64,000 nt of DNA from Cellulophaga sp. F20128 (GCF_023015805.1 NZ_JALKBA010000020.1:1-64000), one strand, 5' to 3'. Shown: positions 1 to 9,180, counted from the stretch's first letter. Numbers and translations: made by a program. Notes: generated by a model from the sequence alone, not told the origin.

Positions 1-16
1 TTATAAGTGTTACTCT

Positions 17-55
17 AAAGAACACCTCCCTTAGTCCCTCCTTGTTAGGAGGGAA
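17..55. repeat. intergenic repeat, copy 1, with short inverted arms
   Basis: A 27-base stretch beginning AAAGAACACCTCCC recurs at 212 with one mismatch. It is followed by CCCTCC, a short spacer and GGAGGG, which can fold into a hairpin. No gene lies in this stretch. It resembles the mobile or REP-like intergenic elements common in flavobacterial genomes, but that comparison is from memory. Confidence 0.6.
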
Positions 56-150
56 AACTAAACAACAAACTTATATTACAAAATAACTAGTACTAATTCG
101 GAAAATGAAATTGGATTTCAATTCTTTAATTGACGAACCACGATACAGAT

Positions 151-201
151 GTCAGTTCGAGTGTTTTCTTGTTTTTTCTACAAGAAAATGTATCGAGAAC
201 C
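151..201. repeat. REP-like hairpin element
   Basis: The arms TTTTCTTGT (164-172) and ACAAGAAAA (180-188) are perfectly complementary around a 7-base loop. They are flanked by GTTCGAGTG on the left and GTATCGAGAAC on the right, which extend the symmetry imperfectly. I recall GTTCGAG...TATCGAGAAC hairpins as a frequent intergenic repeat in flavobacterial genomes. The two small ORFs crossing this region (105-302 and 130-339) have no protein-like character, so I treat the region as non-coding. Confidence 0.55.
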
Positions 202-211
202 AGTCGGGTAA

Positions 212-273
212 AAAGAACACCTCCCTTAATCCCTCCTTTACTTCGGCTACGCTCAGCACAAGAGGAGGGAATT
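212..273. repeat. intergenic repeat, copy 2, longer loop
   Basis: This is the second copy of the AAAGAACACCTCCC element at position 17. Here the CCCTCCT and AGGAGGG arms are separated by a roughly 24-base spacer that includes CTTCGGCTACGCTCAGCACA. Copy 1 has only a few bases in the same place. The element lies 70 bases beyond the 3' end of hisS. Together with the hairpin at 151 it makes a composite repeat cluster; I see no coding potential between 1 and 340. Confidence 0.6.
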
Positions 274-343
274 TTATCAAAAAAAAGCCACCAGACAATT
301 GAATTGCATGATGGCTACTATAATTTTAATACAGAATAGATCG

Positions 344-1720
344 CTAGAGTGCGTCCAAAAAATCGGAAACATTGGCTAATTTATACGTTTGCTGATCTCC
401 TTTTTGCATATTTTTCACCACAAAGGTGCCATCAGACACTTCTTGCTCCCCTATAAGTATTACATAAGGAACATTGCGCTTATTGGCATACTTCATTTGC
501 TTTTGCATTTTTGCCGATGAGGGGTACACATCTGCCTTGACACCATTTTTACGTAAATTGGTTACCAATTGCAAGGCAGTAAAAGCTTCTTTTTCTCCAA
601 AATTTACACAAAGTACTACCAAAGCCTGATCTATAGCCTCCGGAAAAAGCTGCAACTCTTCCAACACCAGGTAAATCCGATCTAATCCAAAAGAAATACC
701 AACGCCACTTACATCTTTTAACCCAAATATTCCGGTTAAATCGTCATAACGACCGCCGCCGCCAATAGAACCCATTTGCACTCCACTTGGAGCACCCACT
801 TCAAAAATAGCCCCGGTATAATAGTTAAGTCCACGTGCCAAGGTAACATCTATAGTTAAATTGGCAGATTGCAACCCTAATTTTTCAACCGCAGTAATTA
901 TAAAAGTAAGCTCGGCTACCCCCTTGGTTCCTTCTTCTGAATCTTTTAACAATTCCCCTAAAACCTGTAATTGTTCTGTATTGGTCCCTGATAAGGAGAA
1001 TAAAGGTTTCGCTTTTTCTATGGCTGCTTCCGAAATGCCTTTATCTAGCATTTCCTTAGTAATACCAGCCACACCTATCTTGTCTAATTTATCTAAAGCG
1101 ACTGTAAAATCTATAAGCCGTTCTTTGGCGCCAATTACTTCGGCAATTCCTGCTAATATTTTTCTGTTGTTTAGTTTTATAGTAGTAGCCGTAAGCTTTA
1201 AATCTGTAAAAACAGCATCATACAGTTGCACCAATTCTATTTCTTGCAATAAGGAATCTGAACCAACTACATCAGCATCGCATTGAAAAAATTCACGAAA
1301 ACGACCTTTTTGTGGCCTATCTGCTCTCCAAACGGGTTGTATTTGATATCTTTTAAATGGAAAATCAATTTCATTTTGATGCATTACTACATAACGTGCA
1401 AAGGGTACCGTAAGATCATACCGCAATGCCTTTTCTGATATTTTGGATGTCAAGGAAGTCGAATTCTTAGCAGTATATGTTTCATCCCTTACCTTAGCCA
1501 AATAATCTCCAGAATTTAAAATCTTAAAGATCAGTCGGTCTCCTTCTTCCCCGTACTTACCCATTAAGGTTTCGGAGTTTTCAAAAGAGGGTGTTTCTAT
1601 AGGTTGAAACCCAAAGGTTTGAAAATGTTTTTTTACAACATCAAAAATGTAATTTCGTTTTGCAACTTCAGATGGAGAAAAATCTCTTGTCCCTTTTGGA
1701 ATGGATGGTTTTTGTGCCAT
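344..1720 (-). CDS. hisS: histidyl-tRNA synthetase
   Basis: Class II aminoacyl-tRNA synthetase that charges tRNA-His in the cytoplasm. At 458 residues it is slightly longer than the E. coli enzyme but normal for Bacteroidota. Visible motifs are KGTRDF at the N-terminus, YDLTVPFARYV near residues 101-111, the motif-2 region FREFFQCDADVVG near 141, the histidine-specific LARGLNYYTGAIFEV near 300, GGGGRYDDL, and the motif-3 stretch GISFGLDR. The anticodon-binding domain occupies the last 90 or so residues. The gene is followed by the repeat cluster at 1-273. An 18-base perfect palindrome lies 36 bases upstream of the start. Confidence 0.97.
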   Translation of the reverse strand: MAQKPSIPKGTRDFSPSEVAKRNYIFDVVKKHFQTFGFQPIETPSFENSETLMGKYGEEGDRLIFKILNSGDYLAKVRDETYTAKNSTSLTSKISEKALRYDLTVPFARYVVMHQNEIDFPFKRYQIQPVWRADRPQKGRFREFFQCDADVVGSDSLLQEIELVQLYDAVFTDLKLTATTIKLNNRKILAGIAEVIGAKERLIDFTVALDKLDKIGVAGITKEMLDKGISEAAIEKAKPLFSLSGTNTEQLQVLGELLKDSEEGTKGVAELTFIITAVEKLGLQSANLTIDVTLARGLNYYTGAIFEVGAPSGVQMGSIGGGGRYDDLTGIFGLKDVSGVGISFGLDRIYLVLEELQLFPEAIDQALVVLCVNFGEKEAFTALQLVTNLRKNGVKADVYPSSAKMQKQMKYANKRNVPYVILIGEQEVSDGTFVVKNMQKGDQQTYKLANVSDFLDAL

Positions 1721-1755
1721 AAATTATAGTATTCAGAATGCGATACAGCATTGGT

Positions 1756-1773
1756 ATTGTCTTTAAAGACAAT
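1756..1773. promoter_or_regulatory. 18-bp perfect palindrome upstream of hisS
   Basis: ATTGTCTTTAAAGACAAT is a perfect, loop-free palindrome in the 89-base gap between the DUF6495 gene and hisS. Loop-free symmetry fits a site for a dimeric DNA-binding protein better than an RNA hairpin. No regulator is known to me for this sequence, and an AT-rich genome can produce such a palindrome by chance. Confidence 0.3.
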
Positions 1774-1809
1774 TATCTATTTAATTTTTTGAATCGAACA
1801 AATATCGGT

Positions 1810-2280
1810 TTATCCAATGATATTATCAAACCATTTAAACAAATCGCCTCTAGTAATTGCTGCCCCTTGTTTTATAAGGTTGAATTTGTCTATATTTTTA
1901 TCCTCCGTATAGACTTTAGATGCCGTAAGGTATTCTACAAAATCGGATTGCCAGTTTTTCTTAAACCAAGCAAAACCTATTTCAGTAGTTAAATCCACTT
2001 CTGGATTCATCACTTTTACAGAAATGAGTCTCATTTCTTTTTCTAGCAAATGAAACAAGTGCATTTGTTGTGCCGATATATTTTCTAAGAATTCTACTTT
2101 AGAAAGCACCCCTTCCCAAATTAAATCACTAAAAACATCTAACTCTTCCTCAGCTACTTCTGGTTTCTCTTTTTTTAGAGAATCCCATTCTGTTGCAGTG
2201 ATGGTTTGTGATGCTAAAAAATTAACAAATTCTGGTTGTAATTCTTCTAACTGTTGTTTTGTAAGTCTTGTGTATTTCAC
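1810..2280 (-). CDS. DUF6495 family protein
   Basis: A 156-residue cytoplasmic protein starting MKYTRLTKQQLEELQPEFV. It resembles a conserved flavobacterial family of unknown function that I recall as DUF6495. It has no signal peptide or membrane segment, is rich in Glu, Lys and Leu, and looks helical. It is encoded upstream of hisS on the same strand with an 89-base gap and could be co-transcribed with it. No catalytic motif is visible, so no function is assigned. Confidence 0.8.
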   Translation of the reverse strand: MKYTRLTKQQLEELQPEFVNFLASQTITATEWDSLKKEKPEVAEEELDVFSDLIWEGVLSKVEFLENISAQQMHLFHLLEKEMRLISVKVMNPEVDLTTEIGFAWFKKNWQSDFVEYLTASKVYTEDKNIDKFNLIKQGAAITRGDLFKWFDNIIG

Positions 2281-2403
2281 AGCTATTCCTTTTTATCCCA
2301 CATGTATGGGTAATTACTTGTGTCTTCTCTCTCTAAATTAAAAATCGTTTTCTAATGTACATCCGCTGCATTTGCCCCAGGTATTTCATTACAAAACAAA
2401 AAA

Positions 2404-2429
2404 AAAGAGCTATGCAGGCATAGCTCTTT
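2404..2429 (-). terminator. intrinsic terminator of the rpsF-rpsR-rplI operon
   Basis: A perfect 11-bp stem (AAAGAGCTATG / CATAGCTCTTT) has a 4-base loop. On the minus strand it is followed by a long T run (complement of positions 2396-2406). It lies 22 bases after the rplI stop codon. Confidence 0.85.
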
Positions 2430-2450
2430 AAATAACAATTATGTTTTTTA

Positions 2451-2903
2451 CTATTTTGCTTCTGCTACTACTTCAAAAGGAAATTCTACGATAACCTCTC
2501 TATGTAATCTAATTTGAGCATTGTAAGGCCCAACTCTTTTTACAGCACCACCTTGTATAGTAATGTATTTTTTATCTATTGTTTGACCCGCTTTTTCCAA
2601 AGCAGCTGCCAAGTCCATAGTACCAATAGATCCAAACAATTTAGAACCAACACCAACCTTAGCTGGTATTTTAATTTCTACTTGTTTTAATGCATCAGCA
2701 ACTTTAGTAGCCTCATCAACAATTTTCTTCTCTTTATGAGCTCTTTGCTTTAGGTTCTCAGCTAATACCTTCTTTGCAGATGGTGTAGCATGAGCAGCCA
2801 ATCCTTTAGGTATAAGGTAATTTCTGCCGAAGCCATTTTTCACCTCAACTAAATCGTCTTTAAAACCTAAATTCTGTACGTCTTGTTTTAATATCAGTTC
2901 CAT
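2451..2903 (-). CDS. rplI: 50S ribosomal protein L9
   Basis: Large-subunit protein that binds 23S rRNA near the base of the L1 stalk. At 150 residues it is full length. The N-terminal rRNA-binding domain is clear (MELILKQDVQNLGFK, then the Gly/Asn-rich KNGFGRNYLIPKGLA), followed by the long connecting helix and the C-terminal domain from about residue 75. It is the last gene of rpsF-rpsR-rplI and is followed by a strong terminator. Confidence 0.98.
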   Translation of the reverse strand: MELILKQDVQNLGFKDDLVEVKNGFGRNYLIPKGLAAHATPSAKKVLAENLKQRAHKEKKIVDEATKVADALKQVEIKIPAKVGVGSKLFGSIGTMDLAAALEKAGQTIDKKYITIQGGAVKRVGPYNAQIRLHREVIVEFPFEVVAEAK

Positions 2904-2916
2904 AGTTTAGCTTATT

Positions 2917-3213
2917 TTATTTTAATAAATCGCCAACATATGGCATTAATGCTAAATGACGTGCTCTTTTTACAGCTACAGCCACTTTTCTTTGATACTT
3001 CAATGAAGTTCCGGTAAGTCTTCTAGGAAGTAATTTACCTTGCTCGTTTACTAACTTTATTAAGAAATCTGGATCTTTATAATCTACATACTTAATACCA
3101 GATTTTTTAAATCTACAGTATTTCTTTTGTTTGTTAGTTTCAATGTTTAATGGAGTTAAATACCTGATTTCTCCATCTTTTTTACCTTTTGCTTGTTGTT
3201 CAATAGCTGACAT
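2917..3213 (-). CDS. rpsR: 30S ribosomal protein S18
   Basis: Small-subunit protein that pairs with S6 on the platform. At 98 residues it has the family core: [18 protein letters not shown], then [20 protein letters not shown] and the C-terminal [12 protein letters not shown]. The N-terminal 15 residues are a variable extension. It sits 5 bases after rpsF and 13 bases before rplI, so the three genes are one operon. The ssb or priB gene found inside this operon in many Proteobacteria is absent here. Confidence 0.98.
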   Translation of the reverse strand: MSAIEQQAKGKKDGEIRYLTPLNIETNKQKKYCRFKKSGIKYVDYKDPDFLIKLVNEQGKLLPRRLTGTSLKYQRKVAVAVKRARHLALMPYVGDLLK

Positions 3214-3218
3214 AATCC

Positions 3219-3557
3219 TTAAGCTTTAGTTTTTAATTTTGTTCTTCTTCTTTCTGCCCAAGAAATAGCGTGCTTGTCCAACTTTACAGTTAAGAAACGC
3301 ATTACACGTTCATCTCTTCTGAATTCTAGCTCATAGCCATTGATCGCTTCACCTGGTGCAGCAAACTCAAACAAATGGTAAAAACCACTTTTTTTGTGTT
3401 GAATAGGATAAGCCAATTTTTTAAGTCCCCAATTTTCCTTGGAAACCATTTTGGAACCTTTCTTAATTAAGAAATCTTCAAATTTCTTAACTGTTTCCTC
3501 TATCTGAGTATCAGATAGAACGGGATTCAAAATGAAAACAGTTTCGTAATGATTCAT
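3219..3557 (-). CDS. rpsF: 30S ribosomal protein S6
   Basis: Small-subunit protein and S18 partner, 112 residues. It starts [16 protein letters not shown], the usual beta1 sequence of the family, and has [19 protein letters not shown] and the central [14 protein letters not shown] motif. It is the first gene of the operon. A good promoter lies just upstream (3581-3611, minus strand). Confidence 0.98.
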   Translation of the reverse strand: MNHYETVFILNPVLSDTQIEETVKKFEDFLIKKGSKMVSKENWGLKKLAYPIQHKKSGFYHLFEFAAPGEAINGYELEFRRDERVMRFLTVKLDKHAISWAERRRTKLKTKA

Positions 3558-3580
3558 ATTATATATATTTTTAGAGTGTG

Positions 3581-3611
3581 CAAAAGTAATTATTTTTTTG
3601 ATTCCTCACAA
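3581..3611 (-). promoter_or_regulatory. Bacteroidota-type promoter of rpsF
   Basis: On the minus strand, TTG (complement of 3609-3611) is followed after 20 bases by TACTTTTG (complement of 3581-3588). This matches the Bacteroidota -33 TTG / -7 TAnnTTTG pattern with normal spacing. The box ends 24 bases before the rpsF start codon. Confidence 0.75.
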
Positions 3612-3793
3612 GAAAACTTAATATTCTTCGTTATACTTTAAATGTTATTAACATAACTAGACCCCAAATGAAACCTACATCTCACATAATACCAATTACA
3701 CAACAGAATAGTGCATGTTCACATCTTTTCTTGCATTACATCTGACATTTTTAGTACTTTGGCTGAGATTTAACCCCACAAATCAACTTATTT

Positions 3794-4486
3794 ATGAAAC
3801 TTAAATGTATAATTGTAGATGATTCCACTATGCAACGTATGGCAGTTGCTAAGTTAGTCAACAATCATCCCAACTTAACCATGGTGGCCGAATATAGCAA
3901 TGCTATAGAAGCCAAAAACGGATTAAAGAACAATGAGATTGACCTTATTTTTCTTGATGTAGAAATGCCTATTATTAGTGGATTCGATTTATTGGAGTCT
4001 CTTGATAATCCTCCGCAAGTAATATTAATTACCGGTAAACCAGACTACGCTTTAAGAGCTTTTGATTACGATGTAACAGATTACCTACACAAACCTATTA
4101 CAATGAGTAGGTTTGATGCCTCTGTAAAAAGAGCTGTTGCCAAGTACGAGCAATTACACAGAGTCTTAGAGGATGAAGAACATATCTTTGTTAAGAGTAA
4201 TCTTAAAAAACGCAAAGTTATTCTTAACGATATTAAATGGATAGAAGCTCTTGGTGACTATATTAAATTAGTAACGGATGAGGCAAACATTGTAATTCTT
4301 TCTACAATGAAATCCTTTGAAAAGCAATTACCAGAAGAAAAATTTCTTAGAATTCACAAATCTTATATTGTGAACTTAGAAAAGGTTGAAAAGTTTAATA
4401 GTAAAAATGTTGAAGTAGATGGGAGACAAATACCTTTAAGTAGAAATAAAAAAACGGAGTTAGCAGAAGCGTTAAGCAATGTCTAA
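3794..4486 (+). CDS. LytTR-family response regulator
   Basis: A two-component response regulator, 230 residues. The receiver domain (1-120) has the acidic pair D9-D10, phosphoacceptor D55 in FLDVEMP and K100 in HKP. The LytTR DNA-binding domain is at about 135-230 (EALGDYIKLVTD, then FLRIHKSYIVNL). It has its own region on the plus strand, flanked by minus-strand genes, and no LytS-type histidine kinase is next to it, so the partner kinase must lie elsewhere. A bidirectional terminator follows at 4508. Confidence 0.93.
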   Translation: MKLKCIIVDDSTMQRMAVAKLVNNHPNLTMVAEYSNAIEAKNGLKNNEIDLIFLDVEMPIISGFDLLESLDNPPQVILITGKPDYALRAFDYDVTDYLHKPITMSRFDASVKRAVAKYEQLHRVLEDEEHIFVKSNLKKRKVILNDIKWIEALGDYIKLVTDEANIVILSTMKSFEKQLPEEKFLRIHKSYIVNLEKVEKFNSKNVEVDGRQIPLSRNKKTELAEALSNV

Positions 4487-4507
4487 TGAAAACCTATATT
4501 TTGAAAT

Positions 4508-4535
4508 AAAAAAGCCAGCTTTCGCTGGCTTTTTT
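4508..4535. terminator. bidirectional terminator between LytTR gene and rpiA
   Basis: GCCAGC-TTTC-GCTGGC is flanked by six A on the left and six T on the right, so it works on either strand. It lies between two convergent genes. Confidence 0.88.
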
Positions 4536-4577
4536 ATTTGTACTAAACTCTGAAAAAACTCCTAAACCAACCAGATT

Positions 4578-5258
4578 TTACGTTGTAAATTCAATCACCT
4601 TTCCTTGCACCCCCATAAGTACTACCGAAGCAAAACCAAGAAACAACCCATGATCTAAGATACCTGGAATACTCTGAAGCAGTTCCTGTAACCGTTGTGG
4701 CTGCTCTATTTTCTGAAGATCTAAATCTATAATAGTATTCCCATTATCACTGATAAACACAGTACCCAAAGCATCTTTTCTAAGTATGGGATGTAACCCC
4801 AATGCCGCTAGCTTGTTTAAAATAGGCATACTTGCAAACTCAAAAACCTCAACTGGAAGTTTAAAAGCACCCAGTGTAGGCACCTTCTTTTTGGCATCAG
4901 TAATAACAATAAACTGAGAAGAAAGGGAAGCAATTATTTTTTCCTGAACCAAGGCTCCTCCTCCACCTTTGATCAAATTTAAATCAGAATCAAACTCATC
5001 GGCCCCATCTACAGTAACATCAATTTTAGAGATCGTATTTAAAGGGATTACTTCTAAACCAACCTCTCTGGCCAAGGCATTAGAGGCCTTGGAGGTAGCT
5101 ACACATTTTACAGTATGCAGTGCTTCATTTTTTACTGCTTCTCCCAAATACCTAATAAAATAATTGGCTGTACTACCCGTCCCCAAGCCAACCACCATAT
5201 TCGATTTGATATACTGCAAGGCCGCCTTTGCTGCTATTTGTTTCTCCGCTTCAATCAC
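4578..5258 (-). CDS. rpiA: ribose-5-phosphate isomerase A
   Basis: Interconverts ribose 5-phosphate and ribulose 5-phosphate in the non-oxidative pentose phosphate pathway. At 226 residues it is full length. Motifs are VGLGTGSTA near residues 23-31, VDGADEFD near 83-90 and KGGGGALVQEKI near 97-108, which carry the catalytic Asp, Lys and Glu residues of the RpiA family. It ends 42 bases from the bidirectional terminator and begins 42 bases downstream of the priA stop. Confidence 0.96.
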   Translation of the reverse strand: MIEAEKQIAAKAALQYIKSNMVVGLGTGSTANYFIRYLGEAVKNEALHTVKCVATSKASNALAREVGLEVIPLNTISKIDVTVDGADEFDSDLNLIKGGGGALVQEKIIASLSSQFIVITDAKKKVPTLGAFKLPVEVFEFASMPILNKLAALGLHPILRKDALGTVFISDNGNTIIDLDLQKIEQPQRLQELLQSIPGILDHGLFLGFASVVLMGVQGKVIEFTT

Positions 5259-5300
5259 TTTGTCTTTCTTGTTAGTTTCTGACTGTATTTGCTACTAGCC

Positions 5301-7757
5301 CTAAATATAATCTACATTATAAATTACTCGTACCCCTTTGTATTGTGCTATAGCATCAAAAGATTTTTCTATTCGTTTGATGTGATTTTTAGTTTTTCCT
5401 AAATGCTGCTCTTTTTCCATCTTCAAGATTACATGTTTAATATACTGATTTCTAATTCTAGAAACGGCCGGAAATTCTGGTCCCAAAACCGTAGAATTAA
5501 ATACAACACGTAATGATTTTGCAAACCACTCTGAAGCATCTTCCACCTTTGTATAATCCTTATGTTTAAAGGTTATTTTTAGAATTCGATGCAAAGGTGG
5601 ATATTTAAATTGCCTGCGTTCATTAATCTGGTCTGTATACATCCCTTCATAATCGTTTGCAGCAACTTGTTGTAGTATTTGATGGTAGGGATTATAGGTT
5701 TGAATTAAAACCTTACCCCTTTTTTTGGCTCTACCCGCCCGCCCTGAAACCTGGGCGAGCAGTTGATAACTGCGCTCATGTGCTCTAAAATCTGGAAAAT
5801 TTAAAAGGTTATCTGCATTCATTATCCCCACGAGACTTACATTCGCAAAATCTAAACCCTTGGTAAGCATTTGAGTTCCCACCAAAACATCTAACTCATG
5901 TTTTTCAAAGGAGGTAATTATTTTTTCATAGGCATATTTGCCACGAGTTGTATCCAAATCCATTCTGCCAATCCGAAGATTTGGCATTAATTTTTGAAGC
6001 TCCTCCTCGACTTGCTCTGTCCCAAATCCTTTAGAATTTAAGGTCGCCATACCACAAGCCAAGCAACTTTGCTGTAGTGCCATATGGTAACTGCAATAAT
6101 GGCAACGCATTTGCTTTTTATACTGATGAAAAGTTAGACTTACATCACAATTAGGGCATTGTGGCGAATGCCCACAAGTAGTACATTCAACAATGGGTGC
6201 GTACCCACGCCTATTTTGGAATAATATAACCTGCTCCCCTTCTTCTACCGCTGTTGTAATACCATGTAGTAAATGTTCAGAAAAATGACCTTTCATTCTC
6301 TTTTTCCGGGTAAGCTCTTTAATATCTACCAATGTTACTTCTGGCATTTGAACATTTCCAAACCGCCTTTGTATTTGTGCATACCCATACTTTCCTTGGG
6401 TCACATTATAAAAACTCTCTACACTCGGCGTTGCAGAACCCAATAGTATATTACATTTACTTAAATGAGCTAAAACAATAGCACTATCGCGAGCATGGTA
6501 TCTTGGTGCTGGGTCATATTGCTTAAAAGAAGCCTCATGCTCTTCATCTACTATAATTAACCCAAGCTTGCTAAAGGGTAAAAACAAGGCAGATCTAGCC
6601 CCTATGACAATCTGTGCCTTTGCCTTATTTGCCAAAACATTATTCCATACTTCCACTCGTTCGTGAATGGAATATTTGGAATGGAAAACGGCCACCTGTT
6701 CGCCAAAATATTCTTGCAACCTCGCAATGAGTTGTGTTGTTAGTGCTATCTCTGGCAAAAGGTAAAGCGCTTGCTTCCCTTCTTTGATACAATCTGCAAT
6801 TAATTTTACATAGACTTCTGTTTTTCCGGAAGAAGTTACACCGTGCAATAAAGTAACTTTGTTTTCCGAAAAACTAGTTTCTATATCCTCCAGAGCCTGC
6901 TGTTGGTGTTCATTTAGTTCTTTGCGATTTTTTGGCTTCTTCGCTGGGTCAAAAACGACCCTATCCGTACGAACCAGGACTTCTTCTAAGATCTCTTTAT
7001 CGATAAGTGTTTTGATGATAGCGGCTGAAGATTCACTTTTTACCTCGAGTTCTTTTACGGTAATTTTTTTCTGCGTATTGCCTTGCAATTGAAACAAGGA
7101 TAAAATAACCTTACTTTGCTTTGGCGCTCTTGAAAGCGAATCAAGCAAACCACCTAGAGCCTCTTCTGATTGGTATTTTTCACCTAAGGTAACATACCTT
7201 ACTAATTTTGGTTTGTACTGTTGGTATACCTCTTCTTTGGTTTGAATGATATTTTTTTCTAGCAATCGCTTTAGAATAGGCAGCACATTTTTTTTATCGA
7301 CAATGGCCGCTATTTCTTGAACCTTTAACATAGATTGACGCTCTAAAGCTTCAAATACTAAAAACTCTTCATCTGATAGTTCCTTTTCGTCTACTACAGT
7401 TTCTTTATTTTTTAAGATCAGCGTTTCGCTCTCCAACAAAAAAGCATTTGGCACGGCGCTTCTAAAAACCTCACCAAGAGAACACATATAATACGAAGCA
7501 ATCCACGACCAATGCCTCAACTGTACTTCGGTAACGATAGGATCATCATCTAAAATTTGATGAATTTCTTTTGCCTCATATACGGCAGGTGCCGTAGTGT
7601 GTATTTCTGCAACTAAGGCGGTATATATTTTTGATTTTCCAAAGGGAACAGCAACGCGCATTCCTATTTTTAAATAGGATGCTTCTGCCTTGGAAACACT
7701 ATACGTGAATAGCTTTTCTAGCGGAATTGGAAGGATTACATTTATAAAATAGCCCAT
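5301..7757 (-). CDS. priA: primosomal protein N' (replication restart helicase)
   Basis: Superfamily-2 DNA helicase that reloads the replisome at stalled forks. It is 818 residues long, above the E. coli length but usual in Bacteroidota. The N-terminal 3'-DNA-binding domain begins MGYFINVILPIPLEKLFTYS. Walker A is GVTSSGKTEVY near residue 305 and motif II is DEEH. The zinc-binding block near 520-570 holds four CxxC pairs (CTTC, CPNC, CHYC, CLAC). The helicase C-terminal motif is QVSGRAGRAKKRG. The gene lies in a compact minus-strand run with nadC, yihY and the DUF2147 gene. Confidence 0.97.
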   Translation of the reverse strand: MGYFINVILPIPLEKLFTYSVSKAEASYLKIGMRVAVPFGKSKIYTALVAEIHTTAPAVYEAKEIHQILDDDPIVTEVQLRHWSWIASYYMCSLGEVFRSAVPNAFLLESETLILKNKETVVDEKELSDEEFLVFEALERQSMLKVQEIAAIVDKKNVLPILKRLLEKNIIQTKEEVYQQYKPKLVRYVTLGEKYQSEEALGGLLDSLSRAPKQSKVILSLFQLQGNTQKKITVKELEVKSESSAAIIKTLIDKEILEEVLVRTDRVVFDPAKKPKNRKELNEHQQQALEDIETSFSENKVTLLHGVTSSGKTEVYVKLIADCIKEGKQALYLLPEIALTTQLIARLQEYFGEQVAVFHSKYSIHERVEVWNNVLANKAKAQIVIGARSALFLPFSKLGLIIVDEEHEASFKQYDPAPRYHARDSAIVLAHLSKCNILLGSATPSVESFYNVTQGKYGYAQIQRRFGNVQMPEVTLVDIKELTRKKRMKGHFSEHLLHGITTAVEEGEQVILFQNRRGYAPIVECTTCGHSPQCPNCDVSLTFHQYKKQMRCHYCSYHMALQQSCLACGMATLNSKGFGTEQVEEELQKLMPNLRIGRMDLDTTRGKYAYEKIITSFEKHELDVLVGTQMLTKGLDFANVSLVGIMNADNLLNFPDFRAHERSYQLLAQVSGRAGRAKKRGKVLIQTYNPYHQILQQVAANDYEGMYTDQINERRQFKYPPLHRILKITFKHKDYTKVEDASEWFAKSLRVVFNSTVLGPEFPAVSRIRNQYIKHVILKMEKEQHLGKTKNHIKRIEKSFDAIAQYKGVRVIYNVDYI

Positions 7758-7766
7758 GAAATTATT

Positions 7767-8207
7767 TTATTCCTTCACACGTACCCAAGTTTGGGTTCTA
7801 TAGATAAAAGCCAAATAACCACGCACTTTTAATTGGTCTTCATCTTCTGGATCTAACCATATTTTACATCGAAAGGTCATCGCTTGCTCAGGATCAAAAA
7901 GATGTTTTCCCTTGTATTCGTTAGCATCAGTTTTAACCGCGGCAGTAATAATTTCCATTCCTTCCACGGGTTTGTCTTTGCGATGATCATCACATTTTTC
8001 ACAAACCGCATCCTCTTTCCCTTCTTCTAAGATTTCCAAGACTCTACCAAATAGCAAGCCTTCTTTTTCATAGACTTCAATGATTGCCTTTTCTACTCCA
8101 TTTCTATCATCTATAGTTTTCCATTTTCCAAAAACAGACTGAGACAGGCTAACTTGGGCTATACACAAAATAACACCTAAACTTATAAAACTCTTAAACT
8201 TCATCAT
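7767..8207 (-). CDS. DUF2147 family exported protein
   Basis: A 146-residue protein with an N-terminal signal peptide (hydrophobic to about residue 20, ending SLSQS). The mature part has the DUF2147 pattern: GKWKTIDDRNG, a central CEKCDD pair, and the C-terminal YRTQTWVRV. It is likely periplasmic. The family has no established biochemical role. It overlaps the 3' end of yihY by 14 bases and ends 9 bases before priA begins, so it belongs to the same transcript. Confidence 0.88.
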   Translation of the reverse strand: MMKFKSFISLGVILCIAQVSLSQSVFGKWKTIDDRNGVEKAIIEVYEKEGLLFGRVLEILEEGKEDAVCEKCDDHRKDKPVEGMEIITAAVKTDANEYKGKHLFDPEQAMTFRCKIWLDPEDEDQLKVRGYLAFIYRTQTWVRVKE

Positions 8208-9180
8208 TCTTTATCATTTTTTTCTTTAGAGAATTTAAGGTAGCGTTTAACTCAAACCCTAACAATAAAATATTTGCATTCAACCAAATGTAAACCATCA
8301 AAATTAATAATCCACTTAAAGCGCCGTACAATTCATTATATCTTGCAAATTTATCAACATACACTCCAAACAAATAAGAGGTTAACAAAAATAAAATGGT
8401 AGTCATTAAGGATCCTGCTGAAAAGAATTTTGCCTTTCGGCCTTCTGCCGTACCAAAGTAATAGAGAATGGAAATGGCCAAATAGGACAAAAATGTAAAG
8501 TAGATAATCTTTGCTATTTGCGTAGTCCATAAATCTGTTGTCTCCAGTTCAGTTCCAAAATAAGCTTGGGTGGTATCTGATATGTTTTCTATCACATAAA
8601 TCTCAAAATACATAAATACAATTGTACTTACAATAATTAAAATAGAAAGCAAAATACCTACCATTACCGCGTATAAATATTGTCTAAAGAAACTTCTGCT
8701 AAGGCTTACGTGGAAGGAGTTTTCAAATCCGCTAAAAATAGCATTAACCCCATTTGCAATTAAAAATATGGATATTAAAAAGGATGAAGACAGCCAACCA
8801 CTGCGTTTCTGACTCATTATTTCCCCATATATTTCATCAAAGAAATAATCGTTTATAGCATTTGGCAATACATATTCTAAATAGGCAATAAACTCTGTAC
8901 TTAAGTTTGTATCCGGATTTCCAGAATCTACAAAGGGTATTAAAAACGGTATTAAAGTAACCAAGAAAATTAGCAAAGGAAACAAGGCCATAAACAAGCT
9001 AAAAGCAATGGCACTAGCACGTGTAGACAGGGTGCCTTTTATGATACCATACACATACATCTCTAGCAAATCATACAAAGACAACCCTTCAAAAGCTGGT
9101 AGTTTTATCTTTTTCAATATGAGAACCACCCAATTTATTACCGGTATTTTCGCTAATTTATCTTCTACTTCTGCCGACAT
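8194..9180 (-). CDS. YihY/BrkB family inner-membrane protein
   Basis: A 328-residue integral membrane protein with about six hydrophobic segments. It has the family features STRASAIAFSLFMALFPLL in the first segment and the later LYGALSGLLILMVYIWL. Older annotation as ribonuclease BN is known to be wrong for this family, and its role is unsettled. The start codon touches the nadC stop by one base, and the 3' end overlaps the DUF2147 gene, which points to translational coupling. Confidence 0.92.
   Translation of the reverse strand: MSAEVEDKLAKIPVINWVVLILKKIKLPAFEGLSLYDLLEMYVYGIIKGTLSTRASAIAFSLFMALFPLLIFLVTLIPFLIPFVDSGNPDTNLSTEFIAYLEYVLPNAINDYFFDEIYGEIMSQKRSGWLSSSFLISIFLIANGVNAIFSGFENSFHVSLSRSFFRQYLYAVMVGILLSILIIVSTIVFMYFEIYVIENISDTTQAYFGTELETTDLWTTQIAKIIYFTFLSYLAISILYYFGTAEGRKAKFFSAGSLMTTILFLLTSYLFGVYVDKFARYNELYGALSGLLILMVYIWLNANILLLGFELNATLNSLKKKMIKNDEV

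Noticed and set aside
105-339. Two overlapping 65-69-residue ORFs at the start of the window
   Set aside because: They run through repeat elements, have no family character, and overlap each other in different frames.
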